The notes beneath the pieces were generated by a model. That model was not told where the DNA came from. It did no database searches and saw nothing but the letters and a program-made list of their open reading frames with translations. Positions 17,526 to 28,437 of a stretch of 64,000 nt of DNA are shown in pieces (within the stretch, counting starts at the first letter, position 1; every line of letters begins with the position of its first letter). The stretch is from positions 248,001-312,000 of the forward strand of contig CAVOOM010000003.1 in the NCBI GenBank assembly GCA_963697565.1, written 5' to 3'. The DNA is from CAWFSE01 sp963697565. Its GTDB lineage: Bacteria; Actinomycetota; Actinomycetes; CAVWCF01. Both the position numbers and the translations under genes were made by a program.

Positions 17526-18176
17526 TCAGCCGCGGGTGGCCCGCTGCTCGTACGCCGTGAGGTCGACCAACCGCAGCGACGCGGCAGCCGGCTCGGGCTC
17601 GCGCAGGGCGTCGCGCAGCAGCGGGAGGTCCACCGTCGAGGTCGGCCGGTCGAGGTAGACCGGCTCCGGCCGCTCGACGACCACCGGGGCTGCTGCCGCA
17701 GGCATGTTGACGACCACGGGCGCCGGGCCGCGGCGGGCAGCGGCGGCCTGCTGGGGGAGCGGGAAGAACTGCGGCAGGTACGTCGGGTAGGGCGCGGGCG
17801 CAGGAGCCGGGGCGGGGACCGGCGGGCGGGCCAGCTGGTCGCGCAGCCGCAGCACCTCGCCGGCGAGCCGGTCGAGCTCGACGCCGAGCGACGCACCGGA
17901 CGAGCGCTGCTCGTGCACGGCGTCGACGAGGGCCGCCACCGTGCGGTGCAGCGAGTCCTCGCGGCGGGCCAGCGTGCGATCGACGCGGCGGTCGCTGCGG
18001 GCCAGGAGCAGCAGCGGGATCACGGCGGCGAGTACCGCGAGCACCGCGACCACCCGCAGGCTGGCCTCGCTGGGCGCAAGGACGACGGCGGCGCCGCCGG
18101 CCCCGATCAGCAGCGCCGCGACGACGAGGGGCACCGCGTCGCTGACGGGGACCGGGCGTGAGTGTCGTCCGCTCAT
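17526..18176 (-). CDS. Small membrane protein with coiled coil and Pro-rich tail
   Basis: Not recognised. From the ATG giving MSGRHSRP the product has about 216 residues: two hydrophobic helices (roughly 15-35 and 40-58), then a helical stretch rich in charged residues (RTLARREDSLHRTVAALVDA through VLRLRDQLAR) likely to form a coiled coil, then a Pro/Ala-rich linker and a short acidic end. The pattern suggests a cytoplasmic coiled coil anchored by an N-terminal hairpin in the membrane. An upstream in-frame ATG at 18221 is possible but adds non-conserved-looking sequence. Confidence 0.65.
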   Translation of the reverse strand: MSGRHSRPVPVSDAVPLVVAALLIGAGGAAVVLAPSEASLRVVAVLAVLAAVIPLLLLARSDRRVDRTLARREDSLHRTVAALVDAVHEQRSSGASLGVELDRLAGEVLRLRDQLARPPVPAPAPAPAPYPTYLPQFFPLPQQAAAARRGPAPVVVNMPAAAAPVVVERPEPVYLDRPTSTVDLPLLRDALREPEPAAASLRLVDLTAYEQRATRG

Positions 18177-18279
18177 GCCCTCACGGTAGGGCCGCCAGGG
18201 CCGGATGCCCCGCAGCATCACCCGCCGGTGTCACGCGCCGTCACCCACAGCGACCCGCCCCTCACACCCCGTCACCCTC

Positions 18280-18341
18280 CCTCAACGGTTGAGGCACAGG
18301 TCACACGTCAGAACGTGTGACCCGTCCGCAAACGGTTGAGG
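18280..18341. repeat. Repeated AACGGTTGAGG motif and palindrome
   Basis: AACGGTTGAGG occurs at 18284-18294 and again at 18331-18341. The first copy is part of a palindrome (CCTCAAC-G-GTTGAGG, 18280-18294). The copies flank the terminator hairpin at 18299-18322 in the gap downstream of the osmoprotectant binding-protein gene. Role unknown. Confidence 0.5.
18299..18322 (-). terminator. Hairpin downstream of the osmoprotectant operon
   Basis: A perfect 9-bp stem (GGTCACACG pairing with CGTGTGACC) with a 6-base loop lies 27 bases beyond the stop of the binding-protein gene on the minus strand. It is placed as expected for the operon terminator. Confidence 0.6.
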
Positions 18342-18348
18342 GAAGGGG

Positions 18349-19290
18349 CTAGAGGAGGCCCTTGCTGGTGAGGTAGTCGAGGGCCACGTCGGCGGCCTTC
18401 TCGCGCTGGGCGTCCACCCGGTCATTGAGGGTCGCGAGGTCCTCGGTGGTGAGGACCCGCGACAGGGCGTTCAGCACCTCGGCGAGGTCGGCGTCGTCGC
18501 CGTACTTCTCCCCCACGATCGGGATCAGGTTGTCGGCCAGCTGCAGGCCCTTGTCGTCGGTGAGCACGACGAGGCCCAGCGGGCCGAGGGTCGCGTCGGT
18601 GGTGCCCGACAGCCCGAGCTGGGCGGTGCCCTTGACCACCGCGTCCTTGGTCTGCGCCGACCCGAAGCCGGTGGGGAGCACCTCGGTCAGGGTCAGGCCG
18701 TACGTCCCGATGAGGCCCAGCCCGCAGAACGGGCGCTCGGGGCACTCCTCGGTCGCGGCCAGGGTGATCGGCTGGCCGAGCGCTCCGAGGTCGCTCAACG
18801 TCTTCAGCGACTTGGCCTTGGCGAAGTCCTGGGTGACGAAGAACGCGTTCTGGTTGGCGGCCTTCGCCGGCTCCAGCGGGGTGAGACCGAGGGGGCCGGC
18901 CAGCTCATTCAGGGCGGCCGCGGTGGCCTCGGGATCGCTGGAGGCGACCGGCTTGGCGTCGGGGCCGTTGACCTTGCGGTTGAGGAACTCCGTCATCGTC
19001 GCCAGGTAGTCGGGCACCACATCGAGCTGGCCGTCCTCAAGGGCGGGCTCGTACAGCTCGCGGTTCTCCAGCACGGTGACCGAGGCGTCGTAGCCGGCGT
19101 CGTTGAGCAGCGCCGCGTACATCTCGGCCATCAGCTCGATCTCGGTGAAGCCCGCCGAGCCGACGACGACGGCGCCCTTCGAGGCGGCGTCGCCGTCGGA
19201 GGACTCGGAGTCCGACGAGCCGCACGCGGAGAGCAGGAGCGCACCGGCGGCGAGGCCGGCTGCAACGAGGAGGGTACGGGGGCGACGCAT
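18349..19290 (-). CDS. Osmoprotectant ABC transporter substrate-binding lipoprotein
   Basis: An OpuAC/ProX-type binding protein of 313 residues for glycine betaine, choline or related compounds. The N-terminus is a lipoprotein signal (RRPRTLLVAAGLAAG then LLLSAC, Cys23), followed by an acidic Ser-rich linker and GFTEIELMAEMYAALL at the start of the mature domain. AEMYAALLNDAGY, DVVPDYLATMTEFLN and the C-terminal EVLNALSRVLTTEDLATLN match the type II binding-protein fold of this family. It is last in the minus-strand set after two permeases, 104 bases downstream of the second. The exact ligand cannot be read. Confidence 0.88.
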   Translation of the reverse strand: MRRPRTLLVAAGLAAGALLLSACGSSDSESSDGDAASKGAVVVGSAGFTEIELMAEMYAALLNDAGYDASVTVLENRELYEPALEDGQLDVVPDYLATMTEFLNRKVNGPDAKPVASSDPEATAAALNELAGPLGLTPLEPAKAANQNAFFVTQDFAKAKSLKTLSDLGALGQPITLAATEECPERPFCGLGLIGTYGLTLTEVLPTGFGSAQTKDAVVKGTAQLGLSGTTDATLGPLGLVVLTDDKGLQLADNLIPIVGEKYGDDADLAEVLNALSRVLTTEDLATLNDRVDAQREKAADVALDYLTSKGLL

Positions 19291-19394
19291 CGCGAGACCG
19301 CCTTCTGTGTCCCGTGGCCGAAGGGTCGGCCACGCGTGTCGGGCGGGCGCCGTGGTGGCCCGCGCCACGATCCCACCAGCGCACGGGCGGGTTG

Positions 19395-20054
19395 TCACCT
19401 TGAGTGCGGCGATCGCAGCCGTTTCGCGACCAGGCCGAAGCCGCCTTCGACGGCCAGCGCGAGCCCCGCCACGAGCAGCGCTCCGGCGATGAGCTGCGCG
19501 GGGTCCTGCCGGCCGAAGCCCGCGGTGATGATCCGGCCCAGCCCGCCGCCGGCCACCAGCGCCGCGATGGTGGCCGTGGCCACGACCTGCACGGTCGCCA
19601 GCCGGACCCCCGACAGGACGTGCGGGGCGGCCAACGGCAGCTCGACCCGGCGCAGCACGGCCGAGCCGGCCATCCCCATCCCGCGGGCCGCCTCGACGAC
19701 GTCCGGGTCGACCTCGCGTACGCCGGTGTGGGTGCTGGTGAGGATCGGCGGGATCGCGAAGAAGACCAGAGCCGTGACGGTCGCCGCCGCGCCGAGCCCG
19801 AGTGGCCCGATGGCCAGGAGCACGAGCAGGGCGTACGTCGGGATCGCCCGGCCGGCATTGGCGACGTTGACGACGAGCACCCGCCCGCGGTCGATGTGCC
19901 CGAGCCACAGCGCCAGCGGCAGAGCGACAGCGCACGCGATCCCGACCGCGGCCGCGGTAAGGCCGACGTGCTCGACGAGCCGCGCCCACACCCCCGTCGG
20001 GCCAGACCAGTTCGCCGGGTCGGCGAGCCACTGCAGGGCCTCGATCAGCACCAT
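19395..20054 (-). CDS. Osmoprotectant ABC transporter permease 2
   Basis: An inner-membrane permease of the ProW/OpuBB type, 219 residues. Several hydrophobic helices are present, and the cytoplasmic coupling loop reads VDPDVVEAARGMGMAGSAVLRRVELPLAAP, a clear EAA motif. The ATG shares one base with the stop of the other permease, so the two are translationally coupled and probably form a heterodimeric channel. The C-terminus ends in a basic tail. Confidence 0.9.
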   Translation of the reverse strand: MVLIEALQWLADPANWSGPTGVWARLVEHVGLTAAAVGIACAVALPLALWLGHIDRGRVLVVNVANAGRAIPTYALLVLLAIGPLGLGAAATVTALVFFAIPPILTSTHTGVREVDPDVVEAARGMGMAGSAVLRRVELPLAAPHVLSGVRLATVQVVATATIAALVAGGGLGRIITAGFGRQDPAQLIAGALLVAGLALAVEGGFGLVAKRLRSPHSR

Positions 20055-20752
20055 CAGGATCCCCCCGCCCGCCCGCGCCGCCAGGGCGTCGCGAGCCGCT
20101 CGATCCCGAGCACCACGAGGTCGAACAGCACCGCCAGCAGCACGCAGAGCACCGTGGCGGTGAGCACCTGCGGTCGGAAGAAGGTGTCCAACCCGTCGTC
20201 GATCAGGTTGCCCAGGCCGCCGTACCCGACCACGAAGCCCACGGTGACGAGCGCGACCGTCGACACGGCCGCCACCCGCAACCCGGCGAACGCGGTCGGC
20301 TGCGCCAGCGGCAGCTGCACGCGCCAGAACACCCTCCGCGGCGCCATCCCCATCCCGCGGGCCGCCTCCAGGGCGTCGGCCGGCACCGACTCGAGCCCCT
20401 CGACCAGGGCGCGGACCAGGATGGTGAGGGAGTACAGCACCAGCCCGACGACGACCGTGGTGGGCGTGATGCCGGTGATCGGCAGCAGCAGCGCGAAGAG
20501 CGCCAGCGACGGGATCGTGTAGACCACCGTCGAGGTCCCCAGCACAAAGCCCTTGGCCCAGGCCGAGCGGCGCGCCAGCAGGGCCAGCGGGAACGCCACC
20601 ACGACGGCGATGACCAGCGACACGGAGGCCAGCGCGACATGCTGGGCCGTGGCCGCCAAGATGTCGTCCGCGCGGCTGGTGACGTACTCGCCGCAGATCC
20701 AGTCGTTGCGCACCAGGCAGCCCCCGTCGACAGCAGGGCCGAGGAGGATCAC
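20054..20752 (-). CDS. Osmoprotectant ABC transporter permease 1
   Basis: The second ProW/OpuBB-type permease, 232 residues from the GTG at 20752. The EAA coupling loop is ADALEAARGMGMAPRRVFWR, followed by VQLPLAQPTAFAGLR. The first 13 residues overlap the leader of the divergent ATPase; a later GTG at 20713 (giving MRNDWICGEYV) would leave room for a promoter and may be the true start. Neither start has a good ribosome-binding site on this strand. Confidence 0.88.
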   Translation of the reverse strand: MILLGPAVDGGCLVRNDWICGEYVTSRADDILAATAQHVALASVSLVIAVVVAFPLALLARRSAWAKGFVLGTSTVVYTIPSLALFALLLPITGITPTTVVVGLVLYSLTILVRALVEGLESVPADALEAARGMGMAPRRVFWRVQLPLAQPTAFAGLRVAAVSTVALVTVGFVVGYGGLGNLIDDGLDTFFRPQVLTATVLCVLLAVLFDLVVLGIERLATPWRRGRAGGS

Positions 20753-20754
20753 CC

Positions 20755-21762
20755 GTGGACGGTACCGGCGCCGCGGCCGCGATCCGGCTGGAGGCGGTCG
20801 GCAAGACGTACGCCGACGGGACCGTCGCCGTGGACGCGCTCACCCTCGACGTGGCGCCGGGCGAGGTGTGCGTGCTGGTCGGCCCGTCCGGGTGCGGCAA
20901 GACGACGACGCTCAAGATGATCAACCGGCTGATCGAGCCGACCAGCGGGCGGATCCTGCTCGACGGCGAGGACGTCACCCACGCCGACCCGGTCGCCTTG
21001 CGTCGGCGGATGGGGTACGTGATCCAGCACGTCGGCCTCTTCCCCCACCGCACGGTGGCGCAGAACATCGCCACCGTGCCCGAGCTGCTCGGCTGGGACC
21101 GCGCCCGGGTGCGCGACCGCACCGCGGAGCTGCTGGACCTGGTCGGGCTGAGCCACGAGGTGTACGCCGGGCGATACCCGCAGTCGCTGTCAGGCGGGCA
21201 GCGGCAACGGGTCGGCGTGGCCCGGGCGCTTGCAGCCGATCCCCCGGTCCTGCTCATGGACGAGCCGTTCGGCGCGGTCGACCCGCTGGCGCGCGACCGG
21301 CTGCAGCAGGAGTTCCTGCGGCTGCAGCAGACGATCGGCAAGACCGTCGTCCTGGTCACCCACGACGTCGAGGAGGCGGTGCGGCTCGGCGACCGGATCG
21401 CGGTGCTCTCCGAGGGCGGGCGGTTGGAGCAGCACGCCCCTCCGGCCGAGGTCCTGGGCGCGCCCGCCTCGGACGTCGTGGCCGGCTTCGTCGGGGGCGA
21501 CCGCGGCATCAAGCGCCTGGCCGTGACGCCCATCGCGCCCGCCGACCTCGATCCGCCGCGCGACGAGCCGTCCGTCCGCCCCGGGCAGGTCGCCCTGGGC
21601 GACACCCTGCGCGACGCGCTCGGGGTCCTGCTCCGACTGGACGCGGCCTGGGTCGACGTCGTCGACCCAGCCACCGGCGCGGTGGTGGGCAGCCTCACCG
21701 CAGACTCGGTGCACGCGGCCGCCCGCCGCGGCGCGGCCGCCTCCCCTGCGAAGCCGGGCTAA
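20755..21762 (+). CDS. Osmoprotectant ABC transporter ATP-binding protein
   Basis: The ATPase of a betaine/choline-type importer, 335 residues. Walker A is GPSGCGKTT (43-51), the signature is LSGGQRQRVG, Walker B is VLLMDEPFGAVDP and the H-loop is VTHDVEEAV. The long C-terminal region (about 250-335) corresponds to the CBS-like regulatory end of this subfamily but is short and poorly conserved. The start GTG follows GAGGAGG at 20741-20747, a strong ribosome-binding site inside the divergent permease gene. It is transcribed away from the permeases and binding protein it serves. Confidence 0.9.
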   Translation: MDGTGAAAAIRLEAVGKTYADGTVAVDALTLDVAPGEVCVLVGPSGCGKTTTLKMINRLIEPTSGRILLDGEDVTHADPVALRRRMGYVIQHVGLFPHRTVAQNIATVPELLGWDRARVRDRTAELLDLVGLSHEVYAGRYPQSLSGGQRQRVGVARALAADPPVLLMDEPFGAVDPLARDRLQQEFLRLQQTIGKTVVLVTHDVEEAVRLGDRIAVLSEGGRLEQHAPPAEVLGAPASDVVAGFVGGDRGIKRLAVTPIAPADLDPPRDEPSVRPGQVALGDTLRDALGVLLRLDAAWVDVVDPATGAVVGSLTADSVHAAARRGAAASPAKPG

Positions 21763-22246
21763 CCGGCCTGGGTCGGCTCGGCACTGGTCGGCGGGACGTC
21801 TCCGTCGGCGTCAGGCGGGATGCGGCACACCGCTCCAAGACGAGCCCCGCCGCCGCCAGCCCCACCGCCGCCAGCGCGGCGACCCCGGAGACCAGGGCCG
21901 CCCGGCGGTAGAAGGCGGAGTCCCAGTTGCCGATGGCGACGAGCAGGTAGCCGAGGTAGCCGCCGGCCACGATCGCCCCGGCCCGTGAGGCCGCCAGGCC
22001 GAGCATCGCCGCGCGCGCAGCGGTGAAGGGCGAGACCGGGGTGGCCCCCTTGTCGCGCCGGATCCGCGGCCGCAGGACCAACGCCGTCGCCAGGACGCCG
22101 ACGGCCGAGGCGACAAGCACGACGACCGCCGCCCAGCCGATCTCCGGCAGCGCCGCTCGCGCGGCCAGGACGCGCACCAGGGCCCACACCAGCACCCCTG
22201 TGCCCGCGGCCCAGGCCAGCAGGTGACGGATCTCGGTGGGCCTCAC
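21759..22246 (-). CDS. DUF3180 membrane protein (frameshifted near the end)
   Basis: A four-helix membrane protein of the DUF3180 family, next to folK as in most actinobacteria. The first frame gives hydrophobic segments at about 8-26, 36-57, 78-102 and 112-135 up to AAGLVLER; near base 21832 the frame changes and the family-typical short tail VCRIPPDADGD and 13 more residues follow to a stop at 21759. Without the shift it would run into a basic, non-conserved extension. The start ATG lies 3 bases past the folK stop, overlapping it. Function unknown. Confidence 0.72.
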
Positions 22247-22776
22247 TCCAACCGCCCCGGACGCGGGAGGACGAGGTCGTCACGGCGCCGGAGGCCCGTC
22301 CGATCGGCCCGCGCGAGGAGCTCGGCGACGGTCCCCCGGTCGCCCACGGACGCACCCGGATCGACATCAGCCCAAGGGGCCAGCACGAAGGCCCGCTCGT
22401 GCGCGCGCGGGTGCGGCAGCGTGAGGACGTCGTCGTCGACGGGAGACCCCGCGTGGTCGATCAGGTCGACGTCCAGGGTGCGCGCCCCCCACCGCTCGGC
22501 GCGGACCCGCCCGTGCGCGGCCTCGACCCGGTGCGCCAGGTCGAGCAGGGCATGCGGCGACAGTTGGGTCTCCACGAGCACGACGGCGTTGAGGTAGGCG
22601 GGCTGCCCGGCCGGCCCCCCGACCGGGTCGGTCTCGTAGACCGGAGACACGGCCGACACCCACAGCTCGCGGGCCAGGTGCTCCACGGCCGAGCAGAGGG
22701 TCGCGAACGGGTCGCCCGCCGGTGACGGCAGGTTGCCGCCCAGGGCGAGCACGGCGGGGCGCAGCGCGGCGGTCAT
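22243..22776 (-). CDS. folK: 2-amino-4-hydroxy-6-hydroxymethyldihydropteridine diphosphokinase
   Basis: HPPK transfers pyrophosphate from ATP to 6-hydroxymethyl-dihydropterin, the step before dihydropteroate synthase. The 177-residue protein has VLALGGNLPSPAGDP at the N-terminus, SPVYETDPVGGPAGQPAYLN, and the metal/ATP signature RWGARTLDVDLI, followed by LPHPRAHERAFVLAPW. The start ATG overlaps the folB stop (ATGA). It is fourth in a folE-folP-folB-folK cluster. Confidence 0.95.
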   Translation of the reverse strand: MTAALRPAVLALGGNLPSPAGDPFATLCSAVEHLARELWVSAVSPVYETDPVGGPAGQPAYLNAVVLVETQLSPHALLDLAHRVEAAHGRVRAERWGARTLDVDLIDHAGSPVDDDVLTLPHPRAHERAFVLAPWADVDPGASVGDRGTVAELLARADRTGLRRRDDLVLPRPGRLE

Positions 22777-23138
22777 GGGCGGCGCCCCCGCTCCACGGTC
22801 ACCGCCACGTCGCCGAAGGGCACCGGCATCGGCGCCTGCGGCTTGTGCACGGTCACCTCGGCGCGCGCCACCCGCGGATCCTCCAGGCAGGCCTCGGCGA
22901 TCCGGGCCGCGAGCGTCTCGATCAGCTTGTGGGGGCCGCTCTCGATCAGGGCCACCACCCGTTCGCCCAGCCCGCCGTAGTCGACGGTGTCGGCGAGGTC
23001 GTCGCTGGCCGCGGCCGCGGTGTGGTCCACGTCGAGCACGACGTCGACGACGAACTCCTGCCCCTGCTCGGTCTCGAACGCGAACCAGCCGTGGCGGCCG
23101 AACCCGCGGATCCCCATCACCGTGATGCGGTCGCTCAT
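22773..23138 (-). CDS. folB: Dihydroneopterin aldolase
   Basis: Cleaves 7,8-dihydroneopterin to 6-hydroxymethyl-dihydropterin and glycolaldehyde. The 121-residue tunnelling-fold protein shows GIRGFGRHGWFAFE (HG motif near the N-terminus), DLADTVDYGGL, the conserved LIETLAARIAEACL helix, and VTVHKPQAPMPVPFGDV with the conserved Lys. The ATG overlaps the folP stop, and its own stop overlaps folK, so translation is coupled. Confidence 0.95.
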   Translation of the reverse strand: MSDRITVMGIRGFGRHGWFAFETEQGQEFVVDVVLDVDHTAAAASDDLADTVDYGGLGERVVALIESGPHKLIETLAARIAEACLEDPRVARAEVTVHKPQAPMPVPFGDVAVTVERGRRP

Positions 23139-24029
23139 CGCGGGCGCCCCACCGTGCCGGCGGACGCGCGCGACGCCGACCAGCGCGCGGCCACGCGCAC
23201 CGCATCGGCGCTGGACCGGGCGTCGTGCACCCGTACGCACCAGGCCCCAGCGGCCGCCGCAAGCGCCGAGATCGCGTCGGTGGCCCGATCGCGGTCGTCC
23301 ACCGGGCGCGGCTCGGCGGCGGCGTCAGGGAGCAGCTCGCCCAGGAACCGCTTGCGCGACGCGCCCACGAGCACCGGGCGCCCCAGCGCGCGGAGCTCAT
23401 CGAGCGCGGCCAGCAGCAGCCAGTTGTGCTCGGCCTCCTTGGCGAAGCCAAGCCCCGGGTCGACGACCACGCGCGCCAGGTCGACGCCCGCGGCCTCGCA
23501 GTGCGGCCAGCCGGTTGCTGAGCTCGGCTATGACCTCGGCCACGACATCGCCGTACGAGGCCAGCGCCGCCATCTCGGCCGAGGGGCCCCGCCAGTGCAT
23601 CGCGATGTACGGGGCGTCGACGGTGGCGAGCCACGGGAGCATCCGCGGGTCGGCCAGCCCGCCGCTCACGTCGTTGACCAGCACCGCCCCGGCCGCCAGG
23701 CAGGCGGCGGCTGTCTCGGCCCGCATCGTGTCGATGCTCACTGCGACCCCCGCGTCCGCGAGGGCGCGTACAACGGGAAGGACCCGCCCGAGCTCGGTCG
23801 CGGCGTCGACCCGCTGCGCGCCGGGCCGGGTGGACTCGCCCCCGACGTCGACCAGGTCGGCGCCGTGGGCCGCCAGCAGCAGGCCAGCCTCGATCGCGGC
23901 CGGCGCGTCCGGGTAGCGGCCGCCGTCGGAGAACGAGTCCGCGGTCACGTTGAGCACGCCCATCACCAGGCAGCGGCCGAGGCCGGTCAGCCGCGGGGGC
24001 AGCCCCGCTGGCCCCCACGGCCCGCTCAC
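23135..24029 (-). CDS. folP: Dihydropteroate synthase (frameshifted)
   Basis: Condenses para-aminobenzoate with hydroxymethyl-dihydropterin diphosphate; the sulfonamide target. The first frame carries GVLNVTADSFSDGG, VDVGGESTRPGA, SIDTMRAETA and VLVNDVSGGL. Near base 23510 the reading frame changes and the rest follows: CEAAGVDLARVVVDPGLGFAKEAEHN, then PVLVGASRKRFLGELL and the C-terminal WCVRVHDARSSADAVRVA. Together they make a complete barrel of about 297 residues. The shift separates two halves that are both perfectly conserved, so a one-base sequence error is more likely than inactivation. GTG start at 24029. Confidence 0.85.
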
Positions 24030-24048
24030 GGCCGACTCACAGGCCGGT

Positions 24049-24663
24049 TTACCGGCCCACGATGAGGCTCATCGCCTCGGCGCGGGTGGCGGGGTCGCGC
24101 AACTGGCCGCGCACGGCGGACGTGGTCGTGCGGGAGCCCGGCTTGCGGACCCCCCGCATCGACATGCACAGGTGCTCGCACTCGATCACCACGATCACGC
24201 CGCGCGGCTCAAGGATCCGCACGAGCGCGTCGGCGACCTGGGTGGTCAGCCGCTCCTGCACCTGGGGGCGCTTGGCGAAGACGTCGACCAGCCGGGCCAG
24301 CTTGGACAGCCCGGTGATCCGGCCGTCCTTGCTCGGGATGTAGCCGACGTGGGCGACCCCGTGGAAGGGCACCAGGTGGTGCTCGCAGGTGGAGTAGACC
24401 TCGATGTCCGTGACCAGCACGATCTCGTCGTGGCCGAGGTCGAAGGTGGTGGTCAGCACGTCCTCGGGCGCCTGGCGCAGCCCGGCGAAGATCTCGGCGT
24501 ACATCCGCGCCACCCGGTCCGGGGTGTCCCGCAGCCCCTCGCGATCGGGGTCCTCGCCGACCGCGATCAGCAGCTCGCGGACGGCCGCGTCGGCGCTGGC
24601 GTGGTCGACTGGCGGCAGCACGCGGTCGTCGGCAAGCGAGATCGGGTCGACAGCGCTGCTCAT
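24049..24663 (-). CDS. folE: GTP cyclohydrolase I
   Basis: Converts GTP to 7,8-dihydroneopterin triphosphate, opening folate synthesis. The 204-residue protein has zinc ligands in YSTCEHHLVPFHG and in ECEHLCMSMRGV, plus GLSKLARLVDVFAKRPQVQERLT. The ATG giving MSSAVDPISL lies about 5 bases after the reconstructed ftsH stop. Its own stop is 19 bases from the folP start. Confidence 0.96.
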   Translation of the reverse strand: MSSAVDPISLADDRVLPPVDHASADAAVRELLIAVGEDPDREGLRDTPDRVARMYAEIFAGLRQAPEDVLTTTFDLGHDEIVLVTDIEVYSTCEHHLVPFHGVAHVGYIPSKDGRITGLSKLARLVDVFAKRPQVQERLTTQVADALVRILEPRGVIVVIECEHLCMSMRGVRKPGSRTTTSAVRGQLRDPATRAEAMSLIVGR

Positions 24664-24668
24664 CTGGG

Positions 24669-26675
<2,007 letters not shown>

Positions 26676-26835
26676 CGGCACGCGCGGCTCGGTCGGCCGC
26701 GACCCTCCTGGCTTCAGATCGGCTGCGAGAAACGGACTATCAGGGGCCCGCTGACGGTACACCGGGCGCCCGACGCGCGCCCCCGGCGGCGGGGGCGCAT
26801 CCGGTACGACGCTGACCGCCGCCCGGTTTGTTCCG

Positions 26836-27390
26836 CTAGCCCGCGTACACGTGCGGGGCGAGCGTTCCGACGAACGAGAGGTTGCGGTAGCGCTCGGCGT
26901 AGTCCAGGCCGTACCCGACAACGAACTCGTTCGGGATGTCGAAGCCGACGTAGCGCACGGGCACGTCGACCTTGGCGGCCTCCGGCTTGCGCAGCAGCGC
27001 GCAGACCTCGACCGAGGCGGGGCCGCGCGAGCGCAGGTTGCGCAGCAGCCAGGACAGCGTGAGTCCCGAGTCGATGATGTCCTCGACGACCAGCACGTGC
27101 CGGCCGGTGATGTCGCGGTCGAGGTCCTTGAGGATGCGCACGACCCCGGAGCTCTTGGTGCCCGAGCCGTACGACGACACCGCCATCCAGTCCATGGTCA
27201 CCGGCTGGTGCATCGCCCGGGCCAGGTCGGCCATCATCATCACGGCGCCCTTGAGCACGCCCACCAGGATCACGTCGTCGCCGGCGTAGTCGCTGTCGAT
27301 GGCATCGGCGATCTCGGCCAGCCGCGCCTTGATCTGCTCCTCGGTGAGCAGCACGTGCGCGAGATCGGATCCCATGTCCTGCGCGTCCAT
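26836..27390 (-). CDS. hpt: Hypoxanthine phosphoribosyltransferase
   Basis: Purine salvage: hypoxanthine or guanine plus PRPP gives IMP or GMP. The 184-residue protein contains VILVGVLKGAVMMMADLA (PP-loop), SSYGSGTKSSG, the PRPP motif LVVEDIIDSGLTLSWL, LLRKPEA and VGFDIPNEFVVGYGLDYAE. The start ATG (MDAQDMGSDL) is preferred; an internal ATG five codons later is possible. It lies between tilS and ftsH, an arrangement conserved in many Gram-positive bacteria. Confidence 0.96.
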   Translation of the reverse strand: MDAQDMGSDLAHVLLTEEQIKARLAEIADAIDSDYAGDDVILVGVLKGAVMMMADLARAMHQPVTMDWMAVSSYGSGTKSSGVVRILKDLDRDITGRHVLVVEDIIDSGLTLSWLLRNLRSRGPASVEVCALLRKPEAAKVDVPVRYVGFDIPNEFVVGYGLDYAERYRNLSFVGTLAPHVYAG

Positions 27391-27419
27391 GACCTGCCTG
27401 TCCGAGGGTCGCCCGGGTC

Positions 27420-28425
27420 TCAGCCGCCCGGGGAGAACGCCAGCCTGCCACAGTCGCGGCGGGCCTCGACACCTCCCGGCAGCGCGACCGGCCCCTGGCC
27501 CCGCCAGGCCGCCACGAGCGCATCGACCGCGCGTACGTGCCCCGCGCCCACCGACCCGGCCGGGCAGCCCGCCGCGAGCATCGCCTGGTGCAGCGCGCGG
27601 GTGCGGACCGCCTCGGGGAGCGCGGCGAGGACCGCCGGGTCGTACGTGCCGTCGCCGCCCGCCGCCGAGGCCAGGGCCTCCGCGGCCCAGCCGTCGAGGG
27701 CGTCGGCGTCGGCCCGGAGCAGATCGGCCGTCCGCGCCAACGCGGCGGCCACCCCCGGCCCGAGGTCCCGCTCGAGGGCGGGCAGGGCGCCGTGGCGCAG
27801 CCGCGACCGCAGATAGGCGGGGTCGGCGTTGTGCGGGTCGTCCCAGGCGTCGAGGTGCTCGGCCGCGCAGGCGGCAGCGGTGTCCGCGCGGCGCACCCCC
27901 AGGAGCGGACGCAGCCAGCGGACGCCGTCGCGGACCTGGTCGGCCCGCATGCCGGCCAGGCTGCGGGCGCCCGACCCGCGGGCCAGGCCGAGCAGCACGG
28001 TCTCGGCCTGGTCGTCCAGCGTGTGGCCGAGCAGGACCGCCTCGGCGCCGGTGTCCCCGGCGGCGGCGGCGAGCGCCTCGTAGCGGGCCGAGCGGGCCGC
28101 CGCCTCCGGACCGCCACGCCCGGAGACCTCGACCGACACCACCAGCACCGGGTCGAGGCCCAACCGCCGCGCCAGGGCGGCCGCCGCCTCGCTGCGGCCG
28201 GCTGACCCGGGCTGCAGCCCGTGGTCGACGCAGACCGCGCCCACGCGCAGGGCCGGGTCCCGGCTCCGCGGCGTGCGCCGCGGCGGCGGCGAGGGCGAGG
28301 GAGTCGGCGCCTCCGCTCAGCGCGACCAGGGCGAGCGCCCCCGGATCCAGCCCGGCGAGGGCGGCCCCGACGGCGCGGCGGATCACCCGTTGCGCGGCCG
28401 CCTCGGCCGGCTCGTCGTCGCGCAC
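27420..28425 (-). CDS. tilS: tRNA(Ile)-lysidine synthetase (frameshifted)
   Basis: Converts the wobble C34 of tRNA-Ile(CAU) to lysidine, an essential modification. The first frame begins at GTG 28425 and carries the ATP pyrophosphatase loop VALSGGADSLALAAAAAHAA. Around base 28258 the frame changes; the next frame continues GAVCVDHGLQPGSAG, then AVLLGHTLDDQAETVLLGLARG, LDAWDDPHNADPAYLRSRLRH and the C-terminal substrate domain. Combined length is about 335 residues. Both halves match the family well. It lies 12 bases after the metalloprotease stop. Confidence 0.87.
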
Positions 28426-28437
28426 GGCCGCCCTCCG

